Source of the DNA: Pseudomonadota bacterium
GTDB taxonomy: Bacteria; Chloroflexota; UBA6077; JAJPGT01
Direction: 5' to 3'
Assembly (NCBI GenBank): GCA_021325655.1
Contig: JAJPGT010000059.1
Span: 1-36,624, forward strand
Length of the DNA stretch: 36,624 nucleotides
Numbering within the stretch: the stretch's first letter is position 1; the number at the start of each line of letters is the position of its first letter. The translations under genes and the position numbers were made by a program. Shown piece by piece: positions 7,603 through 15,083 of the stretch. The notes under the pieces were generated by a model, which was not told the DNA's origin, did no database searches, and saw nothing but the letters and a program-made list of their open reading frames with translations.

Positions 7603-9642
7603 TCACGCCCCGGCGCGCATCTCCTCCAGCTCCTTCTTCCGCTTGTCGATCACCTGCTGGGCGATGTGCGGTGGGGCCTCCTCATAGCGAGAGAAGCGCA
7701 TCGTGTACGTCCCACGCCCTTGGGTCAGGGAGCGAAGCTCGGTGGCGTACTTCAGCAGCTCCGCGTAGGGCACCTCCGCCTCGATCGTGGTCGTGCCCGC
7801 GTCGGGCGTCATCCCCAGCACGCGCGCCCGGCGGCTGTTCAGGTCGCCCATTACGTCGCCGGTGAACTCGTCCGGGACGCTGATCTGCACCTCATAGATC
7901 GGCTCCAGCAGCGTCGGCCGCGCCGCTGCCATCGCCTCGCGGAAGCCGATTGACCCGGCCATCTGGAACGCCTGGTCGGAGGAGTCGACCGGGTGGTACT
8001 TGCCATCGACCAACGCTACCCGCACCCCGACTACGGGGTAGCCGGCCAGCGGCCCGCGCTTGAGCGCTTCGCGCACGCCTTTTTCGACCGAGGGGATCCA
8101 TTGCTTGGGCACGACGCCGCCGACGATCCGATCGACGAACTCGAAGTCGGTTCCCGGCTCGCTCGGCTCCACCTCGAGCCAGACTACCCCGTACTGCCCG
8201 TGGCCGCCGGTCTGCCGGACGTAGCGCCCCTGGGCCTTGGCGTGGCCCTGGACCGTTTCCCGGTACGGCACCTGGGGTACACCGACCTCCACCGAGGCAC
8301 CGAACTTGCGCTGCATGCGCTCGGCGGCGATCGCCACGTGTGACTCGCCCAGCCCGGAGAGGATGAGCTCGCCAGTCGACTCCTCGCGGTGGCTTTCCAG
8401 CGACGGGTCCTCGTCCAAGATCCGGGTAAGTGCTACGCTGAGCTTGTCCACGTCCTGCTTCGTCTTCGGGTGGATCGCCGCGGAGTAGGCTGGCGCCGGG
8501 AAGCTGATCCCACTGAGCGTCACGGGCGCCTCGCGCGTGGTCAGCGTGTCGCCGGTCGACGTCTCCTGCAGCTTGGGGATCACCCCGATGTCCCCTGGGC
8601 CGATCTTCTGCGTCGGCTCCTGGTGCTTGCCGCGCATGAAGAAGAGCTGGCCCAGCCGCTCATCCTTGGACTTGTTGGCGTTCCAGACGTGCGAGTCGGA
8701 CGTGAGCGTGCCGGAATAGACGCGCACGTAGCTCAGGCGGCCGATGAACGGGTCGGAGACCGTCTTGAACACGAGCGCTGCCAGCGTGCCGGAGCTGGCG
8801 TCAACCTCCGAGCGGGCCTCGGCGGCCGATGGCGCGTAGTCCACCAGCGCGTCCAGCAGCGGCTCGATCCCCTTCTGCTTGAGCGCCGAGCCGCACAGCA
8901 CCGGGACCAGCAGGTTCTTCACCACCGCGGCTCGCAGCCCAGCGCGGAGCTCCTCCTCGGCGATCGTTTCTCCCTCCAGGTACTTCGCGATGAGCGCGTC
9001 GTCCTGCTCGCAGACAGACTCCACCAGCATCTCGCGGTATTGCTCGACCTGTGGCGCGACCTCGGCCGGAACATCCGCTGGCGAGCCGTCCAGATAGGCG
9101 CGCTGACTGACGAGGTCGACCACACCCTTGAACCCAGATTCGGCGCCGATCGGGATGACCAGCGGGACGACGTGCTTGCCGAAGCGGGTGCGGAGGGCCT
9201 CGAGCGCGCCGGAGTAGCTGGCGTTCTCGCGCTCCATCTTATTGATGAACACCAGCCGAGGCAGGTCGCGCTCGTTGGCCTTCTTCCAGACCGCGTCGGT
9301 CCCGACCTGCACCCCGGCGACGGCGTCGACGACGATGAGCGCGGTGTCGACGGCGCGCATCGCCGCCGCGACTTCTCCGAAGAAGTCGGCGTAGCCCGGA
9401 GTGTCGACGAGGTTGATCTTTGTGTCGCGCCACTCCAGCGGCGCCAGCGCGAGCGTCACCGACATGTGGCGCTTCACCTCGTCGGGGTCGAAATCGAGCG
9501 TCGAGGTGCCCTCCTCGACGCTTCCCAGCCGGCTGATCGCGCCTGCTTTGAACAGCAGCACCTCTGCCAGCGACGTCTTGCCCGCGCCGCCGTGCGAAAA
9601 CAGGCCGATGTTCCGGATCCGGGCGGGCTCGTACGCCTTCAT
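7603..9642 (-). CDS. Elongation factor G-like GTPase (EF-G paralogue)
   Basis: Translational GTPase of the EF-G family, 679 aa. The P-loop is SHGGAGKTS (about residues 16-24), not the AHIDAGKTT of the canonical factor, and G4 reads NKME instead of NKMD. These changes mark the paralogous EF-G-like group often annotated fusA2, so this is probably not the main elongation factor. DTPGYADFFGEV (G3), the domain II segment SYVRVYSGTL and the domain IV segment (VVGVRVALVDGKYHPVDSSD) are present, and the C-terminal domain V is intact. The ATG has a GAGGAG a few bases upstream. It is a lone gene with no str operon neighbours. The exact role of this subfamily is unsettled; ribosome rescue, recycling or stress-related functions have been suggested for relatives. 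Confidence 0.88.
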   Translation of the reverse strand: MKAYEPARIRNIGLFSHGGAGKTSLAEVLLFKAGAISRLGSVEEGTSTLDFDPDEVKRHMSVTLALAPLEWRDTKINLVDTPGYADFFGEVAAAMRAVDTALIVVDAVAGVQVGTDAVWKKANERDLPRLVFINKMERENASYSGALEALRTRFGKHVVPLVIPIGAESGFKGVVDLVSQRAYLDGSPADVPAEVAPQVEQYREMLVESVCEQDDALIAKYLEGETIAEEELRAGLRAAVVKNLLVPVLCGSALKQKGIEPLLDALVDYAPSAAEARSEVDASSGTLAALVFKTVSDPFIGRLSYVRVYSGTLTSDSHVWNANKSKDERLGQLFFMRGKHQEPTQKIGPGDIGVIPKLQETSTGDTLTTREAPVTLSGISFPAPAYSAAIHPKTKQDVDKLSVALTRILDEDPSLESHREESTGELILSGLGESHVAIAAERMQRKFGASVEVGVPQVPYRETVQGHAKAQGRYVRQTGGHGQYGVVWLEVEPSEPGTDFEFVDRIVGGVVPKQWIPSVEKGVREALKRGPLAGYPVVGVRVALVDGKYHPVDSSDQAFQMAGSIGFREAMAAARPTLLEPIYEVQISVPDEFTGDVMGDLNSRRARVLGMTPDAGTTTIEAEVPYAELLKYATELRSLTQGRGTYTMRFSRYEEAPPHIAQQVIDKRKKELEEMRAGA

Positions 9643-9750
9643 ACCGCGCTCCTCAACAGAAATAGGTACTCCGCAGTGGGTAAGGATGGTAAAGACAAAC
9701 AGCGCCGCGCGCCAACGACGCCGTGCGTCCAGGGGGCGGCGCCTGGGCCA

Positions 9751-9779
9751 TTGAAGCCACGGCCAGCGAGGCGTACCCT
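9751..9779 (+). promoter_or_regulatory. Weak candidate promoter for the rhomboid gene
   Basis: TTGAAG at 9751-9756 and TACCCT at 9774-9779 are 17 bp apart, about 55 bp before the rhomboid GTG. Both boxes are imperfect. The intergenic region must hold divergent promoters for the EF-G-like gene and this one; nothing better was seen. Confidence 0.25.
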
Positions 9780-9835
9780 AGCAGCAAAGCGTGTACCGGC
9801 GCCGCCGCGCCTGATCACTGGCTGGGGAGTTCCTG

Positions 9836-10534
9836 GTGATTCCGATCTCTGACGCCCCCGGTGTCCGCCGCAGCTTCCCGTTTATCACCATCCTGATCAT
9901 CCTCCTGAACGTCCTCGTCTTCCTGTTCGAGCTGCAGCTTCCCCAGCGCGGGCTGGAGCGGCTGTTCTTTAGCGCTGGCGTCATACCAGTAGAGGTGATC
10001 GCCGGCCACGATCTCCGTCCGCCGCCCCCGGTGTTCGGCAGCGTCTACCTGACCCTTCTGACCTCCATGTTCCTGCACGCCGGCTTCCTGCACATTGGCA
10101 GCAACATGCTGTATCTCTGGGTCTTCGGCGACAACGTCGAAGATGCGATGGGGCACCTGCGCTTCCTGATCTTCTACCTGCTGTGCGGGATCATCGCGGC
10201 CATCACGCACATCGCCTTCAACTCGCAGTCGACCATTCCGAGCCTTGGCGCCAGCGGGGCGATCGCCGGAGTGCTCGGGGCTTACATTGTGCTCTACCCG
10301 AAGGCGCTGATACGGACGGTGCTGTTCATCGGACCGTTCATCACCTTCCCTCGCATTAGCGCCTTCATCATGATTGGCTTCTGGTTCCTGCTTCAGTTCC
10401 TGAGCGGCATCGCGTCCCTGGGCGTGCCCTCGGAGCAGACGAGCGGGGTCGCGGTCTGGGCGCACGTGGGCGGCTTCGTCGCCGGCCTGGTGCTGGTGCA
10501 GCTCTTCCGCCGGCGGCGCGTATACGGCTACTAG
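9836..10534 (+). CDS. Rhomboid family intramembrane serine protease
   Basis: Integral membrane protease of 232 aa that would cleave transmembrane substrates within the bilayer. About six hydrophobic segments are visible. The first is FITILIILLNVLVFLFEL. The HxxxN motif lies in HAGFLHIGSNMLYLWVFGD, the catalytic serine in GASGAIAGVLGAY, and the catalytic histidine in WAHVGGFVAGLVL. All key residues are present, so it should be active. The start is a GTG with GGGGAG upstream. It is a solitary gene between divergent and unrelated neighbours; no substrate can be inferred. Confidence 0.92.
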   Translation: MIPISDAPGVRRSFPFITILIILLNVLVFLFELQLPQRGLERLFFSAGVIPVEVIAGHDLRPPPPVFGSVYLTLLTSMFLHAGFLHIGSNMLYLWVFGDNVEDAMGHLRFLIFYLLCGIIAAITHIAFNSQSTIPSLGASGAIAGVLGAYIVLYPKALIRTVLFIGPFITFPRISAFIMIGFWFLLQFLSGIASLGVPSEQTSGVAVWAHVGGFVAGLVLVQLFRRRRVYGY

Positions 10535-10602
10535 CCGACGAGTGGCGCTGGTGCGCTCGCGTGGCCGGGTCTGCCGGCGGTATTCGGGTCCAGACGCCGT
10601 GT

Positions 10603-10637
10603 TACAATCCGATCCACGGGAGCCTCGAAGGGGGGTG
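10603..10637 (+). promoter_or_regulatory. -10 box and ribosome binding site of yebC-ruvC-ruvA
   Basis: TACAAT at 10603-10608 is a good -10 element, although no convincing -35 lies at the right distance. A strong purine-rich ribosome binding site (AAGGGGGGT, about 10629-10637) precedes the yebC ATG. Confidence 0.4.
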
Positions 10638-10642
10638 CCTCG

Positions 10643-11398
10643 ATGTCTGGACATTCGAAGTGGGCGCAGATCAAGCGCGCGAAGGGAGCGAACGACGTCA
10701 AACGGGGCCAGCTCTTCACCAAGCTTGGCCGCGAGATCTCCGTCGCCGCCCGCGAGGGTGGCCCGAATCCAGAGACGAATGCGCGGCTGCGGCTGGCGAT
10801 TCAGCGCGCCAAGGAAGCCAACATGCCGGCCGACACCATCGAGCGGGCGATCAAGCGGGGCGTGGGTGGCGTGGAAGCGCTGGCGTTAGAGGAGATTCAG
10901 TACGAAGGGTATGGCCCGGGCGGTGTGGCCATCCTGGTCCAGGCGCTGACGGAGAACCGGAACCGGACCGTGGCAGAGGTACGCGCCGCGTTCGTCCGGG
11001 CCGGCGGGAGTCTTGGCGAGGCCGGCTCGGTGGCCTGGCAGTTCGACCCGGTTGGGGTGATTACACTGCCCCTCAACGGCGCGGATCCGGATGACCTGGC
11101 GCTGAAGGCGATCGACGCTGGCGCCCAAGACTTCCGCGTCGACGAAGGCTCGATCGAGATTTACACCGCCCCGGCAGACCTGGAACGGGTGCGACGGGTG
11201 CTCGAGGAGCTGCGTCTGCCGATCGAGTCGACCGAGATGAGCATGCGGCCCAAGGCGCCTATCGAGCTCCCCCCCGAGGAGGCGGCCGCGGTGATGCGCC
11301 TGGTAGACCGGCTTGAGGAGCTGGATGACGTCCAGAAGGTGTTCACCAACCTCGAGATCTCCGAGGCGGCGGTCGCGGCGTTCGAGTCGAAACGGTGA
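10643..11398 (+). CDS. yebC: YebC/PmpR family (TACO1-like) protein
   Basis: Cytoplasmic protein of 251 aa with the unmistakable N-terminus MSGHSKWAQIKRAKGAND and family blocks FTKLGREISVAAREGGPNP, YEGYGPGGVAILVQALTENRNRT and GSVAWQFD. Members have been described as transcriptional regulators and more recently as factors that relieve ribosome stalling at proline stretches. Which role applies here cannot be told from sequence. It is the first gene of a yebC-ruvC-ruvA unit, a widespread arrangement. Its stop overlaps the ruvC GTG (GTGA). Confidence 0.95.
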   Translation: MSGHSKWAQIKRAKGANDVKRGQLFTKLGREISVAAREGGPNPETNARLRLAIQRAKEANMPADTIERAIKRGVGGVEALALEEIQYEGYGPGGVAILVQALTENRNRTVAEVRAAFVRAGGSLGEAGSVAWQFDPVGVITLPLNGADPDDLALKAIDAGAQDFRVDEGSIEIYTAPADLERVRRVLEELRLPIESTEMSMRPKAPIELPPEEAAAVMRLVDRLEELDDVQKVFTNLEISEAAVAAFESKR

Positions 11399-11904
11399 GT
11401 CTGGAGCGGCAGGTGCTGGGGATCGACCCCGGCACCGCCACGCTTGGCTACGGGGTCATCAGCATCGCCGAGGGCACCCTGTACTATCAGGGCTCCGGGG
11501 CGCTGACCACCCCGGCTACCGTCCCGATGCCCCAGCGGCTGCTCCAGCTCTACCTGGGGCTCCAGCAGCTTCTGGCGCAGTACCGGCCGACGGAGGTCGC
11601 GGTGGAGCAGCTCTTCTTCTCGCGCAACACCACCACCGCGATCGCGGTGGGGCAGGCACGGGGCGTGGCCCTGCTGGCCGCGGCCCAGGCAGGGGTACCG
11701 GTAGCGGAGTACACGCCCGCGCAGGTCAAGCAGGCGGTGGTGGGGCAGGGCCGCGCCGACAAGGAGCGGGTGCAGGAGATGGTGCGGCTGATTCTCCGCC
11801 TGGAGCAGACGCCCGAGCCGGACGATGCCGCGGACGCGCTGGCGCTCGCCATCTGTCATGCTCACGCCCATGCCTTCCAGCAGCGGCTGGCGCGAGCCCG
11901 ATGA
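11395..11904 (+). CDS. ruvC: Crossover junction endodeoxyribonuclease RuvC
   Basis: Holliday junction resolvase that cuts symmetrically related strands after RuvAB branch migration. The 169-aa product shows D11 in LGIDPGTATLGYGV, E71 in VAVEQLFFSRNTTTA, and the C-terminal acidic pair in DDAADALALAICHAH. The acidic active-site residues are therefore all present. GTG start inside the yebC stop; ATGA overlap with ruvA. ruvB is not in the window. Confidence 0.95.
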   Translation: MSLERQVLGIDPGTATLGYGVISIAEGTLYYQGSGALTTPATVPMPQRLLQLYLGLQQLLAQYRPTEVAVEQLFFSRNTTTAIAVGQARGVALLAAAQAGVPVAEYTPAQVKQAVVGQGRADKERVQEMVRLILRLEQTPEPDDAADALALAICHAHAHAFQQRLARAR

Positions 11905-12503
11905 TCGCGGCGCTGCGCGGCACCTTCGAGGGTCTGGCGGGCGAGGCGGCGCTGATCTCCGTCGGCGGCGTCGTGTTCCAGGTCTTCGCCACCCGGCGGG
12001 CGCTGGCTGCCTGCGGCGAGCCCGGCTCCCCGGTGTCCTTGCGCACCTATCTCCATCTGCGCGAGGACATGGTCGCGCTCTACGGCTTTGCCGACGAGGA
12101 GGAGCGCGCCCTGTTCCTGAAGCTGCTCGGCGTCTCCGGGGTTGGGCCGCGCCTGGCACTCGCGGTGCTCTCCACCCTCGGCCCGGCGGAACTGGCGAGC
12201 GCGGTGCAGGCCGGCGATGCCGCGGCGCTGGCTGCCATTCCTGGCATTGGGAAGCGAATCGGCGGGAGAATCGTTCTCGAGCTGCGGGGCAAGCTGGGCG
12301 GACCAGGCGCGGGTACACCGCCCCTGACGGCTCGCGCCGCGCTGGCGCCAGTGCAGGCCGCGCTGCTCCAGCTTGGCTACAGCCCGAGCGAAGTGGAGCA
12401 GGCGCTGGCGGCGCTGCCGCCTGATGCTGCCTCCGATCTGGAGACGGCGCTGCGGTCCAGTCTTCGGCTGCTTTCTGAGCCGATGCGCGGTCGGGCGCAG
12501 TAG
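11901..12503 (+). CDS. ruvA: Holliday junction branch migration protein RuvA
   Basis: Tetrameric four-way junction-binding subunit that loads the RuvB motor. The 200-aa product starts at the ATG within the ruvC stop. The N-terminal OB domain reads MIAALRGTFEGL...VGGVVFQVF. Two helix-hairpin-helix motifs follow (LLGVSGVGPRLALAVL and AAIPGIGKRIGGRIVLEL). The C-terminal RuvB-contacting domain is QAALLQLGYSPSEVEQALAAL. The length is normal for the family. Confidence 0.95.
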   Translation: MIAALRGTFEGLAGEAALISVGGVVFQVFATRRALAACGEPGSPVSLRTYLHLREDMVALYGFADEEERALFLKLLGVSGVGPRLALAVLSTLGPAELASAVQAGDAAALAAIPGIGKRIGGRIVLELRGKLGGPGAGTPPLTARAALAPVQAALLQLGYSPSEVEQALAALPPDAASDLETALRSSLRLLSEPMRGRAQ

Positions 12504-12579
12504 GGGTTGGGCGGGGCGGGCCGCCGGCTGAACGTCGCGGCAGACAAGGCTGAAGAGGAGAATGGAGGCGTAACAGAAC

Positions 12580-13065
12580 GTGGCGGTAGAAGAGCTAGCA
12601 ACGTCAACAGAAGAGGGCACCAAGTACTTTATCGACCGCAGTTGGTTCGACAGCCAGCAGCTCTCGTTCGACGACATTGTCGTGGAACGGATGTGTGACA
12701 CGTGCCGCGGTCGGCTCGGGGAGATGGTGGAAGAGCGCTACACCGTGTTCGACAAGAAGACCGGGCGGATGAGCTTCGATGTGCGGAAGGTGCCCTACGG
12801 AAGCAACCCGATCAAGGTGATTCGCGACTGCTGTGGGAAGAAGAAGGGCTTCATCACGCCTGACATGCCCACCCTGGAGGCGATCTTCCGGATCTACCTG
12901 GCCAACGGGAATCAGCCGATGCCGCTGGCGCACGTGCGGGAGCAGTTGGCGGAGTGGTGCCCGGGTGGCGGCTGCCAGTGGCTCATGCTGCCGCTGGAGA
13001 CGCTAGAGCGCATCGTTGCCCACGACCATTACTATGGCCTCAAGGCGCACGAGGTGGTGGTATAG
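12580..13065 (+). CDS. Unrecognised cysteine-rich protein, 161 aa
   Basis: I do not recognise the family. The start is GTG at 12580 with GGAGG at 12564-12568. The sequence is soluble-looking, with no signal peptide or membrane segment. It has six cysteines in three pairs: C39-x2-C42 (MCDTCRGR), adjacent C84-C85 (RDCCGKKKGF) and C127-x4-C132 (WCPGGGCQW). Histidines occur at H118 and in AHDHYYGLKAHEV. The pattern suggests a bound zinc ion or a redox-active cluster. The C-terminal half (PTLEAIFRIYLANGNQPM...HVREQLAEW) reads like a small helical domain. It lies 76 bp after ruvA and may be read from the same transcript. A role in nucleic-acid transactions is only a guess from context. Confidence 0.7.
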   Translation: MAVEELATSTEEGTKYFIDRSWFDSQQLSFDDIVVERMCDTCRGRLGEMVEERYTVFDKKTGRMSFDVRKVPYGSNPIKVIRDCCGKKKGFITPDMPTLEAIFRIYLANGNQPMPLAHVREQLAEWCPGGGCQWLMLPLETLERIVAHDHYYGLKAHEVVV

Positions 13066-13134
13066 CAGGCCCGTTCCTGGCACGGCTGACATGCCGCTGC
13101 GGCGTCCGACGGATGGGGAGGCTTCAAGACGGAG

Positions 13135-13174
13135 CTGCCGTGACCAGCGGAGAGCCAGTTGCTGGTCACGGCAG
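13135..13174. terminator. 14-bp perfect hairpin between convergent genes
   Basis: CTGCCGTGACCAGC at 13135-13148 is exactly complementary to 13161-13174, with a 12-nt loop. It lies between the end of the 161-aa gene (+) and the end of galU (-). It therefore could stop transcription in both directions, although neither side has a T-run. Confidence 0.5.
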
Positions 13175-13182
13175 GCTGGCCA

Positions 13183-14055
13183 TCAGGGGAGCGTCGTGGC
13201 GAGCCGTTTGAGATAGGCGGCGAGCTGTGGCCCGAGGTCGGGCCGCTGAAGCGCGAGCTCCACGTTGGCGTAGAGGAACTCCAGCTTGTTGCCCACGTCG
13301 TAGCGCTTGCCCTGAAATTCGAGGGCATACATCGGGCGCTCCGCCGCTAGCGCCCGCACCGCGTCTGCCAGCCAGATCTCGCCCCCCACGCCGCGCTGCG
13401 TTCGCTCCAGGTGGTCGAACACGTCGGGGGTCAGGACGTACTCCTTGACCACCGCGAGGGTCGACGGGAGCGCTTCGAGCTTCGGCTTTTCGACCAGGTC
13501 GCGCACGCGCCAGAGGCGCGCGTCCACCTGCTCCCCGGCAATCACCCCGTACTTAGTCGCCTCCTGAGGGGGAAAGGGCTGCACCGCGGCGACCGGGGCC
13601 TCGAAGCGCTCGTAGACGTCCAGGAGCTGCCGCAGACAGGGGGGCTCGGCGACTACCAGGTCATCCCCCCAGAGCATCGCGAACGGCTCGTTACCGACGA
13701 CGTCTCGGGCGCACAGCACTGCATGGCCGTTGCCCAATGGCTCCTTCTGGCGGACGAACACGAACTCCGCCAGGTCCGCGATGGCGCGGACCTCGTCGCG
13801 CAACGCCGTCTTGCCGGTCTCCGCGAGCCGGTGCTCCAGCTCGTAGTGGTAGTCGAAGTGGTCTTCAAGGCTGCGCTTCCCGAGGCTCGTGACGATGATG
13901 ATCTGCTCGATACCGGAAGCGACCGCCTCCTCCACGATGTACTGGATCACCGGCTTGTCGACAACGGGCAGCATCTCCTTCGGAACGACCTTCGTTGCCG
14001 GCAGAAAGCGGGTGCCCAGGCCCGCGGCGGGGATGACGGCTTTGCGTACTTTCAT
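13183..14055 (-). CDS. galU: UTP--glucose-1-phosphate uridylyltransferase
   Basis: Makes UDP-glucose from UTP and glucose-1-phosphate for glycan and glycolipid synthesis. The 290-aa product begins with the nucleotidyltransferase signature KAVIPAAGLGTRFLPATK, followed by VPKEMLPVVDKPVIQYIVEEA. Downstream blocks are FVRQKEPLGNGHAVLCA, MLWGDDLV, KYGVIAG, LVEKPK and GGEIWLADAVRAL. The ATG has AGGAAAGGAT upstream. It is transcribed divergently from thiE across 86 bp containing a TATA-rich segment (14111-14118) that could serve both directions. Confidence 0.94.
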   Translation of the reverse strand: MKVRKAVIPAAGLGTRFLPATKVVPKEMLPVVDKPVIQYIVEEAVASGIEQIIIVTSLGKRSLEDHFDYHYELEHRLAETGKTALRDEVRAIADLAEFVFVRQKEPLGNGHAVLCARDVVGNEPFAMLWGDDLVVAEPPCLRQLLDVYERFEAPVAAVQPFPPQEATKYGVIAGEQVDARLWRVRDLVEKPKLEALPSTLAVVKEYVLTPDVFDHLERTQRGVGGEIWLADAVRALAAERPMYALEFQGKRYDVGNKLEFLYANVELALQRPDLGPQLAAYLKRLATTLP

Positions 14056-14112
14056 GCGACGCCTGATCCTTTCCTCGTCGTCCCGTTCCGCTCACCTCTC
14101 GAGCGGCCTGTC

Positions 14113-14118
14113 TATACT
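14113..14118 (+). promoter_or_regulatory. Candidate -10 box for thiE (and possibly galU on the other strand)
   Basis: TATACT at 14113-14118 matches the -10 boxes of nusA, rplS and trpS in this window. The opposite strand reads TATAGA over 14111-14116, so the segment could serve galU too. No good -35 was seen for either direction. Confidence 0.35.
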
Positions 14119-14141
14119 CTACTCTCACCGATAGCGGCTGG

Positions 14142-14867
14142 ATGGCGTCAGGGCGCCGGAGCGGAGTGCGCGTGAGACGGCAAGAGACTGAGCCTTCGGG
14201 TCCGCGCGCAGCGCTGGTTGCGCGGCTGGTCGAGAGCGGAGTGTACCTCGTTACCGACGACACCTTACCGCCGGACGAGCTCCTCCGTCGGCTCGACGCT
14301 GCGCTGGCGGCCGGCGTGCGCGTGGTCCAGCTCCGCGACAAGCGCACGGCGATGCGCGCAGTGCTCAGGCTCGGGGAGCAGGTGGCTGAGCTGTGCGCAC
14401 GGCACGGGGCGCTGCTGCTTGTCAACGATCGCGCTGATCTGGCGCTGGCGCTCGATGCCGCGGGGCTGCACGTTGGGCAGGACGATCTCCCGCCGGAGGT
14501 GGCGCGCCGGCTGCTGGGGCCGGAGCGGCTGCTCGGGCTCAGCGCCTCCTTTCTGCCGGAGGTGGAGGCGGCCGAGCGGCTGGAGGCGGTGGACTACATC
14601 GGCTTCGGGGCGTTGTACCCGACGGCGACCAAGCTGGACGCTGAGCCTGCTGGTCTGGAGCTGCTGCGGCAGGCGCGGCAGCGGACGCGCAAGCCGATCG
14701 TCGGTATCGGTGGGATCACGGCGGACACCGCGGCGGAGGTGATCCGGGCTGGAGCGGACGCGGTGGCGGTGGTGAGCGCGGTGTTTCGGGCCCCGGATGC
14801 GGGTAGCGCGGCACGAACTCTGCTGGACCAGGTACGCGCTGCCCGGATTCCCGTGCCGGGTGTCTGA
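14142..14867 (+). CDS. thiE: Thiamine-phosphate synthase
   Basis: Joins HMP-pyrophosphate and thiazole phosphate into thiamine monophosphate. It is a TIM barrel of up to 241 aa with the family blocks GVYLVTDD, GVRVVQLRDKR, LLVNDRADLALALDAAGLHVGQDDLPPE (consecutive), GLSAS, VDYIGFGALYPTATK and PIVGIGGITADTAAEVIRAGADAVAVVSAVF. The N-terminus is uncertain. ATG 14142 has no clear ribosome binding site and leaves only about 17 nt of leader after the putative -10 box. The GTG codons at 14166 and 14172 (231 aa) are preceded by GGAG repeats and are at least as likely. No other thi genes are nearby. Confidence 0.92.
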   Translation: MASGRRSGVRVRRQETEPSGPRAALVARLVESGVYLVTDDTLPPDELLRRLDAALAAGVRVVQLRDKRTAMRAVLRLGEQVAELCARHGALLLVNDRADLALALDAAGLHVGQDDLPPEVARRLLGPERLLGLSASFLPEVEAAERLEAVDYIGFGALYPTATKLDAEPAGLELLRQARQRTRKPIVGIGGITADTAAEVIRAGADAVAVVSAVFRAPDAGSAARTLLDQVRAARIPVPGV

Positions 14868-15083
14868 GGCGGGCGCCGCCCGGCGGCGGCAACGGATTGC
14901 GGGATGATTCTTCGGCCGATTACACTCTGGTACGCGCCGCCGGCAATGGGCGTTGGGCTCGGCCGGCGGTTGTTGCATGTTGCGCGGATGGCTGCTCGCG
15001 GCTCCCGATGGGTTCGTCGTTGCACAAGGGCGTGCCCCTGACGACGCGAGCTATCTCAGCGGTAGCAAGGAGGGAAGAGGGGC
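14868..15083 (+). other. thiE-hppA intergenic region
   Basis: 216 bp without a gene. Right after the thiE stop is a small hairpin (GGCGG 14868-14872 / CCGCC 14876-14880). TTGCGG at 14897-14902 and TACACT at 14921-14926 (18 bp spacing) form a weak candidate promoter for hppA, leaving a leader of about 150 nt. A strong ribosome binding site AAGGAGGG lies at 15067-15074. No riboswitch was recognised in the leader. Confidence 0.35.

Noticed and set aside
8389..9852. 487-codon plus-strand open frame opposite the EF-G-like gene
   Set aside because: Antisense to conserved GTPase motifs; no domain recognisable.
14868..15083. Riboswitch (for example pyrophosphate or thiamine related) in front of hppA
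   Set aside because: No conserved TPP or other riboswitch core was recognised; only small GC hairpins are visible.
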